NCBI GenBank assembly: GCA_003222395.1
Contig: QHWB01000046.1
Span: forward strand, 1 to 64,000
Origin: Acidobacteriota bacterium
Lineage (GTDB): Bacteria; Acidobacteriota; Vicinamibacteria; Vicinamibacterales; CAVVIG01
Direction of reading: 5' to 3'
Length of the DNA stretch: 64,000 nt
Shown: piece after piece, positions 43,296 to 51,578 of the stretch
How positions within the stretch are numbered: position 1 is the stretch's first letter
How the letters are laid out: each line of letters starts with the position of its first letter
Made by a program: the position numbers and the translations under genes
Notes under the pieces: model-generated
The model's database searches: none
Seen by the model: the letters and a program-made list of their open reading frames with translations, nothing else
Told to the model about the DNA's origin: nothing

Positions 43296-44574
43296 CGCGC
43301 GACGGAGGTGCGAACTCGCTCGGCCAGTCGATCATCGTCTGGCGCACGATCTCCACGATGGCGCGGCGGTCCGATTCCGCGAGGCGCCCGTACCTTGGAG
43401 CCGAGTCGCTGCCCGAGAGGATCTCCCATATGCGTCGGTACACGGCTTGACGCACCTCGATCGGCAGCGCGCGGAATGCGGCCGAGTAGATCATGTAGCT
43501 GCAGGGATACCGGAGCAGCCGATGCTGCAGGTCGAGCTGCCGCAGCGATCGCCCGCGACCGTCGAAGGGGCCTTGCGTCGCGAACGTCTGCGCAAACCCT
43601 GACGTGCCTTCGATCGCGGCGGTGAGGGGCTGCGCGTCGACGAAGAGCAGATAGTCGACCAGCTCTCTGACGCCGTCCTGCAAGGGACTGCTGCCGAGAT
43701 CGAGCCGATGCTCGTACGCCGCGATGCGCGCTTCCCAGCCGATTCGCGTGATCAGGTTCGTCATGTGGCTCTGATGTTCGAAGACCATGAGCGCCGCGAT
43801 GTCGCTCAGCGCCGACACGTACCCGTGAGCGTCGAACGTCCCGATTGACGTCCGATTCAACGTGCGATCCGAAACGATCGTCTCGGGCGTCTCGCCTCTG
43901 GCGACGATCGCGTTTCCGAGATGACGCATCGAGCCGTGTGTCCCCGTCACGTACCAGCCGCCCCAGCGTTTCGAGAACGGCGTCCGATCGTCGGCGTCGT
44001 AGCTGCCGAACTGTGAAAGCGGCAGGCCGTCCGGCGCGATGAAGACGCTGCGCAACAGCATGCCGGGCACGTGCAGCGTGTTGTAGGCCATATGACAGCG
44101 CAGGCACGACGATGGCCGGTCGAATCGAACGCGCGCCTGCGGCTTCTGATCGATCGTGTAGAGGATCACGCCCTGCCGCGGATCGTGAACGGCGAGCTCG
44201 ACGAGCGGCGCGCCGCGAATGTAGCCGACGGTTACGGCGTCGTTGAAGAAGATCGCCCGCGGATTCTCCGGACCGGTGTGGAGTCCCTGCACGCCGGTCT
44301 TCGACATGACGAGCATCTGCGACTCGATCGGCACGTTCAGCGCCTCCAGCACGGATCGCAGGTAGCCCGTGCCCTCGTCGAACGCGATCCGCACGGCCCC
44401 TTCGTCGATCCGGCGATTCAGCTCGACGATCGGATCGGTCGTGGGTCGCGAGGCGTACTCGATGGCGGGATGCGTCAGCGCTTCGGCGAGCGGCCGCTCG
44501 GTGAGCTGTCCCGGCGCTGCCGCGCCGAGCGACGCGACGATCGCAACCGTGGCCGAGACGAGGCGACCTTCCAT
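43276..44574 (-). CDS. Secreted single-heme c protein, unknown family (paralogue A)
   Basis: 432 residues from the ATG at 44574 (signal peptide RLVSATVAIVASLGAAAPG). A longer upstream frame exists but would put the signal peptide inside. Key segments are HPAIEYASRPTTDPIVELNR, ALNVPIESQMLVMSKTGVQ, NPRAIFFNDAVTVGYIRGAP and the heme motif CLRCHMAYNTLHVPGM, where the Met may be the sixth ligand. Later parts include RWGGWYVTGTHGSMRHLGN and YPCSYMIYSAAFRALP. The gene at 51579 has the same layout. I know the pattern only as unnamed cytochrome-like proteins. Confidence 0.72.
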   Translation of the reverse strand: MEGRLVSATVAIVASLGAAAPGQLTERPLAEALTHPAIEYASRPTTDPIVELNRRIDEGAVRIAFDEGTGYLRSVLEALNVPIESQMLVMSKTGVQGLHTGPENPRAIFFNDAVTVGYIRGAPLVELAVHDPRQGVILYTIDQKPQARVRFDRPSSCLRCHMAYNTLHVPGMLLRSVFIAPDGLPLSQFGSYDADDRTPFSKRWGGWYVTGTHGSMRHLGNAIVARGETPETIVSDRTLNRTSIGTFDAHGYVSALSDIAALMVFEHQSHMTNLITRIGWEARIAAYEHRLDLGSSPLQDGVRELVDYLLFVDAQPLTAAIEGTSGFAQTFATQGPFDGRGRSLRQLDLQHRLLRYPCSYMIYSAAFRALPIEVRQAVYRRIWEILSGSDSAPRYGRLAESDRRAIVEIVRQTMIDWPSEFAPPSRAKPPMP

Positions 44575-44599
44575 GCCCGTATGGTAAGTCAAAGGTGGA

Positions 44600-44764
44600 A
44601 TGATGTACTTCCACACCGATGGCGAGACGCCGGAGACCGTGCCGTGGACCGGGCTCGAAGCCGCCACGCGCGCCTACGCGAGAATCGTCGACGGCGTGAA
44701 CGGCCTCGATCTCAAGGATCTCCAGCGCCCGCCGGAAGTCGAACCCAGGACCCTCCAGCGGTAG
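44600..44764 (+). pseudogene. Gene-end remnant, possibly M28-family peptidase
   Basis: A 54-codon frame MMYFHTDGETPETVPWTGLE followed by AATRAYARIVDGVNGLDLKD and a stop at 44762-44764. The HTDxET/VP.TGLEAxTRAYAKI pattern resembles the end of M28 zinc peptidases, where the His would be the last metal ligand region. The rest of such a gene is not present, since the preceding DNA is the start of the divergent heme protein. A small real gene cannot be excluded. It ends 10 bases before the reductase gene. Confidence 0.4.
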
Positions 44765-44774
44765 CTGATAGCTG

Positions 44775-45761
44775 ATGAAGTCGTTCAAGGCGTTCCGGGT
44801 TTTCGACGAGGGTGGGACACCAACGGGCCGGATTGTCGATCTGTCCCTGGACGACTTGAGCGCGGGCGCCGTCGTCATCAAGACGGCGTACTCGAGCGTG
44901 AATTACAAGGACGCGCTCGCGGCGACCGGCGCGGGAAAGATCATGCGCCGGTTTCCGCTCGTCGGCGGCATCGACGTATCAGGAACGGTCGATTCGAGCG
45001 CGGATCCTCGATTCAAGGCGGGCGATGCGGTGCTCGTGACCGGGTACGACCTCGGCGTCGCGCACGACGGCGGCTATGCGGCGTACGTGCGCGTGCCGGC
45101 GGAATGGGTTGTGCCCGTGCCCGCAGGCCTGTCGCTGTTCGACGCGATGGCGATCGGAACCGCGGGCTTCACCGCCGCATTGTCCGTCGTCGAGATGGAG
45201 CGCAACGGCCTCAGGCCGGAAAACGGACCGGTCATCGTCACGGGCGCGACTGGTGGCGTCGGCAGCATCGCGGTGCAGTGTCTCGCGTCGCGCGGCTATG
45301 AAGTCACGGCGGTGACCGGAAAGGAACAGGAGCACGACTACCTTCGGTCGCTCGGCGCGACCGACATCCTCGCGCGCGGATCGCTGCAGATGGGCACGCG
45401 CCCGCTCGAGAAGGCCACGTGGGCCGGCGCCGTCGATCCCGTTGGCGGCGCGACGCTCGCGTGGCTCACGCGGACGATGATGCAGAACGGGTGCATCGCC
45501 AGCTCCGGACTGACGGGCGGCACCGATCTGCAGACGACGGTGTTGCCGTTCATTCTGCGCGGCGTGAAATTGCTCGGCATCGATTCCGTGACGTGCCCGA
45601 TGCCGACGCGGCTCGATGTGTGGCGACGCCTTGCGACCGACCTGAAGCCGTCGAAGCTGAGCGCGACAGCCGAGGAGATATCGATCGGCGATCTGCCCCG
45701 CGCGTTCCAGACGCTCCTGAAAGGGGCGGCTCGCGGCCGATTCGTCGTTCGCCCCGCGTGA
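44775..45761 (+). CDS. acuI: YhdH/YhfP-type NADPH reductase (acryloyl-CoA reductase-like)
   Basis: 328 residues of the zinc-free medium-chain dehydrogenase family. SSVNYKDALAATGAGKIMRR, PLVGGIDVSGTV and GYDLGVAHDGGYAAYVRVPA then EWVVPVP are YhdH hallmarks. The nucleotide site is VIVTGATGGVGSIAVQCLAS, and the C-terminal FILRGVKLLGIDSVTCPMP is also typical. The E. coli and Rhodobacter homologues reduce acryloyl-CoA with NADPH and protect against this reactive intermediate. The gene seems monocistronic. Confidence 0.85.
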   Translation: MKSFKAFRVFDEGGTPTGRIVDLSLDDLSAGAVVIKTAYSSVNYKDALAATGAGKIMRRFPLVGGIDVSGTVDSSADPRFKAGDAVLVTGYDLGVAHDGGYAAYVRVPAEWVVPVPAGLSLFDAMAIGTAGFTAALSVVEMERNGLRPENGPVIVTGATGGVGSIAVQCLASRGYEVTAVTGKEQEHDYLRSLGATDILARGSLQMGTRPLEKATWAGAVDPVGGATLAWLTRTMMQNGCIASSGLTGGTDLQTTVLPFILRGVKLLGIDSVTCPMPTRLDVWRRLATDLKPSKLSATAEEISIGDLPRAFQTLLKGAARGRFVVRPA

Positions 45762-46184
45762 CACCGATGAGGTGAACGCCCTTCCGCTCGCCGGGGTGCA
45801 GCGCCCCCGACGAGCCTCAGCGGACTGCCGCGCGGGGAGAAACATCCGTTGCGCCGATATTACGCAACCGGATAATCCGAAACCGGAGATCGCCTTTGCA
45901 CATTTCGAGAACTGACGGGTTGTGCGCGCCTCGCGCCATCATCGATGAGGCCGGCTCTTCGGTCAGCGACCTGCAGCGGCCCGCGGAGCCCCGCCAGCCG
46001 TCGAGACCACCGCGTGTCGGCAGCCTCCGCGACGCGGCCATAGCACTTCCGGCTTGGTCGGTTAGCCAATTCGGACCGTCGTTCGCAGCGCGACCGGCCT
46101 GCCTCGGCGCTTTCACGCTTTTTCGAACTCAGCGGTCAGGTATCGATCGCCGTAGGCGCTGCGCCGCCGTAGAGTAGAGCCGCC
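45762..46184. other. Intergenic stretch without recognisable gene
   Basis: About 420 bases between the reductase and the gas-vesicle-like gene. All frames are short or arginine-rich. An AT-richer patch at 45855-45900 (gatattacgcaaccggataatccgaaaccg) contains two ACCGGA-type repeats (aaccggataa and aaccggagat) 14 bases apart. These could be a binding site for a regulator of the following gene, but nothing more can be said. Confidence 0.4.
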
Positions 46185-46409
46185 ATGAACGCTGACCGTG
46201 GGGCCTCCACGAGGAGCGTCGTCGACGTGCTGGATCACGTCATCGACAAGGGTATCGTCGTCGACGCGTGGGCCCGACTCTCCGTCGCCGGCATCGATCT
46301 TCTGACTGCGAACGCACACATTGTCGTCGCGTCCAGCGCCACCTGTCTCACGTACGGTGGTCCGCTCGACGACGCCGTGCGTCCAGGCTCACGAAAAATC
46401 AGGAGTTGA
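46185..46409 (+). CDS. Gas vesicle structural protein, GvpA/GvpJ family, orphan
   Basis: 74 residues. VVDVLDHVIDKGIVVDAWAR, LSVAGIDLLTANAHIVVASS and ATCLTYGGPL align with the coil-alpha-beta-beta-alpha unit of GvpA/GvpJ/GvpM (family pattern DRVLDKGVVIDAWVRVSLVG then IELLTVEARVVIASVETYL). Positions that are normally Val-Glu and Glu-Thr-Tyr read Ala-Asn and Ala-Thr-Cys, so it is a diverged member. No other gvp gene is in the window. With only one gene no vesicle could form; it may be a remnant, or have another role. It is convergent with a frameshifted secreted gene. Confidence 0.7.
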   Translation: MNADRGASTRSVVDVLDHVIDKGIVVDAWARLSVAGIDLLTANAHIVVASSATCLTYGGPLDDAVRPGSRKIRS

Positions 46410-46419
46410 TGGGACGCGT

Positions 46420-47003
46420 CTACCTGTTCGCGTCACGAATCTGCGTGACGAACAGATCGACGTAGCTCTCGAGCGCGCGCACCACCGCCGCGCCGTGTGC
46501 GGTCGCCGCGCTGCTGCCGATGCCGCCACGATGCATCAGCGACACCTGCACCAGCACCGGCTGATCGCGGTACGAGAGGTTGGCGGTTGCGTGAGTATAG
46601 AGAAAGGCGTCGTACCGCGACACGCACGTGCCGTTGGGCATGGTGGTCGTCATCAGGTTGACATACAGGTACGTGTCTTCGTCAGAGTTCCTGCGAACGG
46701 CGAAACCGGCCGCTGTGAGCCGCTGCGACACCGCGGTTTCGATCGCGTCGTGATTCAACCCGCACGCGACCGCCTGGGCGCTCACATCTTCGACGAGAAC
46801 CCCGAGGTTCTTGAGTCCTCTCAGCTCGGCGCCCGGCCGCGCGTCGAAGGTCTCGCGGGCTTGTGACGCGGGCGATGCGGGAGCGGCGGCTGCAGGACGT
46901 GAGGTGGCCGTGTCGGCGTCCGCGCCCGGTTCGTAGACGCGCCTGGCAACAGTCCTGCGGCAGCCGTCATTGCCAAATACACGACCGCAAAAGCGCGTTT
47001 CAT
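46420..47003 (-). pseudogene. Secreted protein, frameshifted after signal peptide
   Basis: The start MKRAFAVVYLAMTAAAGLLP (ATG at 47003) is a good signal peptide. About 20 codons on (near 46945) the frame must change to continue as RRVYEPGADADTATSRPAAA, RGLKNLGVLVEDVSAQAVAC, AVSQRLTAAGFAVRRNSDED and YRDQPVLVQVSLMHRGGIGS to the stop at 46420. The second part is a domain seen in secreted acidobacterial proteins of unknown role. One base is lost (or two gained) at the junction. It could be a sequencing error rather than a true mutation, since both parts look well preserved. Confidence 0.65.
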
Positions 47004-47090
47004 AGCTTCGATCGACGGTAGCACGCCGACGCGTCGGTAAACCATGACGAAGACGTCTGGCGCGGCGTTCGGCATCGGTTAAGAACTCAC

Positions 47091-48149
47091 TTAAGACGTT
47101 TTGAAATCGCGAACCTCGGCGTCACTCAGCGGCAACGGCAAGGCGCGCCGTTCGGCGGCGGAGCGGATGGCGGCTTCGATGACTGCCGTTACGACAAGCG
47201 CCTGCGCGGGGGGAACCGGATTGGGACCAGCGCCGTCGAGCGCGTCGCGCAACTGCGCGTAGAACTGCAGGTAGTCTCCGGACGGGATCGGCGTCTCCCG
47301 CTCGACGCCGGTGGCGCCATCGATCTGCAGCGCATACTCGCGCTCGGCAGCGCGGCCTTCCGACAATCCCAATGCGGCGTTCAGCCGCGCCTCTTGCGGG
47401 TCGAGTCCGTATTTCACCCAGCTGCCGCCGTCGCCGTGCACGATGAATCGCGGCAATCGCGCCGGCACGAGCAGCGACGCATGAAGGATCGCGTGAACGC
47501 GGCCGTAGTCGAGGAGCACATGCGCCCAGTCATCGGTTTGCGCGCCGGGGCGCTGCGCCGCAAGGCTCGCCTGAACGCGATCGGGCAGACCGAACAGCTG
47601 CAGGCTCTGATCGACGAGGTGTGGTCCGAGATCGTGCCAGAGTCCGGTCCCTGTGCCCGGTTGCTCGCGCCATCGGGCGCGGACGTGAGGCCGGTAGCGA
47701 TCGAAGTGCGATTCGAAATGCATGACCTCGCCGAGCGCGCGGCGCGCGACGAGATCTTTCAGCGCGAGAAAGTCGCCGTCCCAACGCCGGTTGTGAAAGA
47801 CGGCGACGACCCGGCCCGTCGTGTGCGCCAGCTTCACGACGTCGCGCGCCTCATCGAGCGTGAGCGCGAACGGCTTGTCGACGACGACGTGCTTGCCGGC
47901 GCGGAGCGCCGCGCTGGCAATCGGCGCATGCGTGTCGTTGGGCGTCGCGACGACGACGAGATCGACCGAGGCGGCCGCGTACGCGTCCTGCGGCGAAGCC
48001 GCCACCGCGACGCCGGGATGGTCCGCCGCGATCTGTTCCCTCCGACTCGAGCCAATCGCGACGAGCTCGAGCCCGCGCGTCGCGCGAATGAGCGGCGCGT
48101 GAAACGTACGTCCCGCGTATCCGTAGCCGACGAGCGCGACCCGAATCAT
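47091..48149 (-). CDS. Gfo/Idh/MocA family oxidoreductase
   Basis: 352 residues. The NAD(P)-binding Rossmann start is VALVGYGYAGRTFHAPLIRA, the family motif is GKHVVVDKPFALTLDEARDV (Lys of the EKP/DKP motif), and the C-terminal domain has TGTGLWHDLGPHLVDQSLQL with the catalytic His/Asp region. Close relatives are YdgJ/YvaA-type enzymes acting on sugars or inositols. The ATG at 48149 is chosen because it opens directly into the Rossmann strand. No sugar-pathway partner is adjacent, so the substrate is open. Confidence 0.88.
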   Translation of the reverse strand: MIRVALVGYGYAGRTFHAPLIRATRGLELVAIGSSRREQIAADHPGVAVAASPQDAYAAASVDLVVVATPNDTHAPIASAALRAGKHVVVDKPFALTLDEARDVVKLAHTTGRVVAVFHNRRWDGDFLALKDLVARRALGEVMHFESHFDRYRPHVRARWREQPGTGTGLWHDLGPHLVDQSLQLFGLPDRVQASLAAQRPGAQTDDWAHVLLDYGRVHAILHASLLVPARLPRFIVHGDGGSWVKYGLDPQEARLNAALGLSEGRAAEREYALQIDGATGVERETPIPSGDYLQFYAQLRDALDGAGPNPVPPAQALVVTAVIEAAIRSAAERRALPLPLSDAEVRDFKTS

Positions 48150-48347
48150 CGTGTGCGATCCCGCGGCAGTATACCGGCGCGCCTTCCCGTCCCATCCCGT
48201 GCCACCGCCTGCGGCCGGCCAATTTGGTGGCCGCCGTCCGATTTGGAATGGCCGCGACGCCCGGCCGAATCGTCCGCGCCGTCGTCGGACGGGCGATTGG
48301 GCTGTCGATCGCCCGGGCAGTGCGATTTGAGACAAGATAACGGCGAT

Positions 48348-49430
48348 ATGAACAACATTCGGCAATTCCGGGTGTCGACGACCGTTGGCGCATTCGCGAT
48401 CACGATTTGCGCGTCCACCGCGGCCGCGCAGACCGTCATCGTCAGGAACGCGCCTCCATCGGCGAAAGTCGAAGTGCAGGTGAACACAGGTGCTGTCGCG
48501 TCGGCTGCGGCGGATACCGACGGCAACGCCGGAGTCGCGGTCGATTTCGGGTCGCGCGCCGACGAGATCGACGTCGGCTTCTTCGTCGACGTGTGCACCG
48601 AAGCCGTTCGCATTCAGCTCATGAGCCCCGGCGTGCAGCCCGCTCCGGCGGCCGCCGGCTGCACCCGCAACGAGGTGTGGGGTGTGTTCGTCATGCGTCG
48701 GGTGACGACGTTCGTCGTCGATCTCGATGGAACGGCCGCGTCGATTCACGTCACGCAGGGTCCACCGCCCGCCGCCTGGGTCGGCCGCGGCCAGTCGGAG
48801 ACCACGCGCCGATTCTTTCAGACCACGCCGCCGCTCGGGTTGGTGCTGTTCGGCGCAGCAGGCATCCCGACGTTCAGTCACACAATCGACTCGGCATGCG
48901 GAAACGCGACGACGTGCAGCCGCGAGACGTTCACGGGCGCCGGCGCCGCCGGAGCGACGTACTGGATCAAGAGTTTCCTCGGCGCCCAGATCACCTTCGC
49001 AAAGCCGGCGCCGGCGTCGGCGTTCGGCAGCGGCGACACGTTTCGCTTCGACAGCACGCTCGATTCACGTCTCATCACCATAGCGGCCACGGCCGGCGTG
49101 CCCGTCGGCGCGATGAGGCTGTACGGTCTCGGCGGAGGGAACTACCATCGCGCCACCTTCGTCACGACCGAGACGATCAACGACGCCACGGTGGTCGTCA
49201 ACAACGTCACGCAGACGATCGCAGGCGGCACCGAGACGTTCGAGCACAGAACCGAAGGGTGGAACTGGATGATCGGCGGCGGCCTCGAAGGATGGATCAC
49301 GAAATCGATCGGCTTCTACGTCGAGGCGCAGAGTGCCCGTTTGAAGGCCAGCGATGTCGGCGCCGCCGAAGGCGGCATCGACGATCATCTCCTCTTGATC
49401 GTCGCCGGCGCGCGCGTCCGCGTCTTCTGA
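48348..49430 (+). CDS. Exported protein, possible outer-membrane beta-barrel
   Basis: 360 residues with a signal peptide (RQFRVSTTVGAFAITICAST then AAAQ). The first half is a beta domain with four Cys in two close pairs (ACGNATTCSRE and earlier single ones). The C-terminal 120 residues alternate like outer-membrane strands (GVPVGAMRLYGLGGGNYHRA, WNWMIGGGLEGWITKSIGFY, DDHLLLIVAGARVRVF) and end in Phe, a barrel signature. I do not recognise the family. The ATG at 48348 is about 200 bases from the divergent oxidoreductase start; this spacer holds imperfect repeats of ATTTGGnnnGGCCGC. Confidence 0.65.
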   Translation: MNNIRQFRVSTTVGAFAITICASTAAAQTVIVRNAPPSAKVEVQVNTGAVASAAADTDGNAGVAVDFGSRADEIDVGFFVDVCTEAVRIQLMSPGVQPAPAAAGCTRNEVWGVFVMRRVTTFVVDLDGTAASIHVTQGPPPAAWVGRGQSETTRRFFQTTPPLGLVLFGAAGIPTFSHTIDSACGNATTCSRETFTGAGAAGATYWIKSFLGAQITFAKPAPASAFGSGDTFRFDSTLDSRLITIAATAGVPVGAMRLYGLGGGNYHRATFVTTETINDATVVVNNVTQTIAGGTETFEHRTEGWNWMIGGGLEGWITKSIGFYVEAQSARLKASDVGAAEGGIDDHLLLIVAGARVRVF

Positions 49431-49449
49431 TCGGACTTGCCGCGGGAGC

Positions 49450-49875
49450 CTATTGCGCGTCCAGCAGCTCGATCTCGAAAAGGAGCGTGCTGTTCGGCGG
49501 GATTGAGCCGGAGCGCGTTGAGCCGTAGGCAAGCGACGGCGGGATGACGAGCCGGCGCAATCCGCCCACCTGCATCCCCGGCAGGCCCTGATCCCAGCCT
49601 TTGATCACCTGCTGGGCGCCGAGCGTGAACGTGAACGGCGATTTACCCACCGTCGAGTCGAACGACACGCCTTTCTGCTCGGGCTTCGACGCATCGTAGA
49701 ACCACCCGGTGTAGTTCACCGTCAGCGTCTGGCCGGCGGCGGCCACCGCGCCGGTGCCGACGCGCAGATCGGTCTGACTGAACGGGGCGTCGTTCGACGG
49801 ACCGGTCGGCGAACTGCTGCATCCAACGGACAACGCGATGAGGCCAGCGAGCACGACGAATCTGAAGGTGGACAT
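49450..49875 (-). CDS. FKBP-type peptidyl-prolyl isomerase lipoprotein
   Basis: About 141 residues. The signal FVVLAGLIALSVGC ends in a lipobox Cys, so the protein is probably anchored to a membrane facing the periplasm. The FKBP domain is complete: GQTLTVNYTGWFYDASKPEQ, GVSFDSTVGKSPFTFTLG, VIKGWDQGLPGMQVGGLRRL and PPSLAYGS...IPPNSTLLFEIELLD. Residues of the isomerase pocket (Tyr, Phe, Asp, Trp, Tyr, Phe) are kept. The likely role is proline isomerisation in periplasmic protein folding. ATGs at 49881 and 49890 are alternative starts. Confidence 0.88.
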   Translation of the reverse strand: MSTFRFVVLAGLIALSVGCSSSPTGPSNDAPFSQTDLRVGTGAVAAAGQTLTVNYTGWFYDASKPEQKGVSFDSTVGKSPFTFTLGAQQVIKGWDQGLPGMQVGGLRRLVIPPSLAYGSTRSGSIPPNSTLLFEIELLDAQ

Positions 49876-49923
49876 CAGCATCCACGACAAGAATACCGCG
49901 ATTGATCGCGGCTGGATTTCCGG

Positions 49924-50664
49924 TCAAAACGAGGCGCGCGTGAACGCCTCGAGCATGGCTTTCTCGGACGGAGGATGCAGGAGGTACTGTTCGGCGAAAT
50001 CGTTGGGCCACGGAAACGTCGTCTTGCGAATCCGTTCTGCGGCGGCGTTCAGATCGTAGAGCGTGTGCTTCAGCTGTACGTCCGGTCCGAGCAGGAGCCA
50101 GTCGGCGCCCGGTTCGCCGAAAGGCATGCCGATGCTCCCGGCATTCACGACGCGGGTGCGTCCGATCGTACGGTCGAACTGCATGTGCGTGTGTCCGCAA
50201 ACGACCACCGCCGCGTCGACTCCGTCGAACACGGGGAGCAGGCGATCCTCCGGCGTCAGGCGCGTGAACGCTTCGTCTTCATTCCGCGGCGTGGCGTGGC
50301 AGAACAACGCGCTGCCCAAACCGTCGATCTCGAGGCGTACGGTCATCGGCCACGCTCGAATCAGCTTTTCGTGGTCGCGAACCTGTTCGGCCGTCCACGC
50401 GATCGCGGGCCGATATTGTTCGGGGACCTTGGCCGATTCGCTGCCCGCCATCCGTTCGAGCACGGCAACCTCGCCGTTGCCGTAGATCCACTCGACCGGA
50501 ACGTCGAGGTTCAGTAGAAGGGTGAGCGTTTCGCGCGCCATCGGTCCCGGCAACAGATCGCCGCCCACGACGACGCGGTCGACGCGCACATCACGGAGGT
50601 CTTCGAGAACGGCCTCGAGCGCCGGAAGATTGCCGTGAATGTCGAAGAGCGCCGCGACCCGCAT
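49924..50664 (-). CDS. Metallophosphoesterase (YfcE/diadenosine tetraphosphatase-like)
   Basis: 246 residues of the calcineurin-like phosphoesterase fold. Metal motifs are [14 protein letters not shown] (Asp, His), [10 protein letters not shown] (GD), IYGNGE (GNxE replacing GNHE), [12 protein letters not shown] and [13 protein letters not shown] (GHTH). The third motif has Gly-Glu where His-Glu is usual, so activity may differ. The start is the ATG at 50664; an ATG at 50685 would add seven residues. The opposite strand starts an ABC permease remnant at 50684, nearly back to back. Cytoplasmic; the substrate is unknown. Confidence 0.82.
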   Translation of the reverse strand: MRVAALFDIHGNLPALEAVLEDLRDVRVDRVVVGGDLLPGPMARETLTLLLNLDVPVEWIYGNGEVAVLERMAGSESAKVPEQYRPAIAWTAEQVRDHEKLIRAWPMTVRLEIDGLGSALFCHATPRNEDEAFTRLTPEDRLLPVFDGVDAAVVVCGHTHMQFDRTIGRTRVVNAGSIGMPFGEPGADWLLLGPDVQLKHTLYDLNAAAERIRKTTFPWPNDFAEQYLLHPPSEKAMLEAFTRASF

Positions 50665-50683
50665 ATGTGGAAGGATCCCATAC

Positions 50684-51561
50684 ATGCTGTCAGATCTCGG
50701 CCGCGATAGTCGATACGCCATCCGGACGTGGAGCAGGAATCCGGGTTTTGCGATCGTCGCCATCCTCACGCTCGCGCTCGGGATCGGCGCCGCAACCGCG
50801 GTGTTCAGCATCGTCGAAGCGATTCTCCTGCGACCCCTGCCGTACGCCGGTCCCGATCGGATCGTCGCGATCTGGGACGGCCATATCACGGACAGGAACC
50901 TTGCGAAGATCTCTGGAGCATGGTGGTCGGCGTGGTCGGAAATCAGAAGACGCTGAGCGTGTACCAGGAGATGAACTGGATAGATGCGCCGTTCATCTAC
51001 CGGCCGCTGACCCAGAGCCCTCCGCCGGAAGCGACCGTGGCGATTCGAACGCCGGTGCCCGAGGCAATCGGCGCGACCGTTCAGCGGTTGGTTGCCGCGA
51101 TCGACCCCGACGTACCGTTGGCGAACGTGCAAACGATGCGGCAGCGGATCTCGAGCGATCTGGCGTATCCGCAATTTCGCGCGGCGGTCCTCGGCGCGTT
51201 TTCGGCGTTCTCTCTGCTGCTCGCGTTCGTTGGCCTCTACGCCGTCCTTTGCCAGCTCGTCGCGCAGCGCACGCACGAGTTCGGCGTGCGTCTCGCCCTC
51301 GGCGCCAGCTCGCGCCACATCGCGCGGCTGGTCGGCGTGCAGGGCGGCGTACCGACGGTCATCGGCCTGGCCGTTGGAATGTCGTCGGCGCTCGCATTCG
51401 AGCGGTTCATGTCGAGCCTGTTGTACGGCGTGAAGGCCGTCGATCCGATGACGCTCGGTTCCATCGGCGCGCTGCTGCTGACGCTCGCGTCGGTCGCGAT
51501 GTTCATTCCGGCGCGGCGTGCGACGAGCGTCGATCCGATGACTGCGCTTCGATCGGAATAA
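50684..51561 (+). pseudogene. ADOP-type ABC permease with large internal deletion
   Basis: The N-terminal part ([60 protein letters not shown]) is the start of an acidobacterial duplicated permease of about 800-900 residues. Near 50915 the frame breaks. The other frame gives [20 protein letters not shown] and the C-terminal permease domain (LLLAFVGLYAVLCQLVAQRT, EFGVRLALGASSRHIARLVG) down to the normal end PARRATSVDPMTALRSE. The first FtsX domain and most of the periplasmic domain, around 450 residues, are missing. Both ends are well preserved, so the deletion looks recent or artificial. Confidence 0.82.
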
Positions 51562-51578
51562 GCAGCACGCTCGAAGCG

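Noticed and set aside
43292-44881. A long alternative minus frame over the heme protein gene
   Set aside because: It has no domain features; the frame ending at 43276 holds the heme motif and matches its paralogue.
48230-48300. Imperfect repeat ATTTGG..GGCCGC twice upstream of the exported protein gene
   Set aside because: Degenerate and only two copies in a GC-rich spacer; not listed as an operator.
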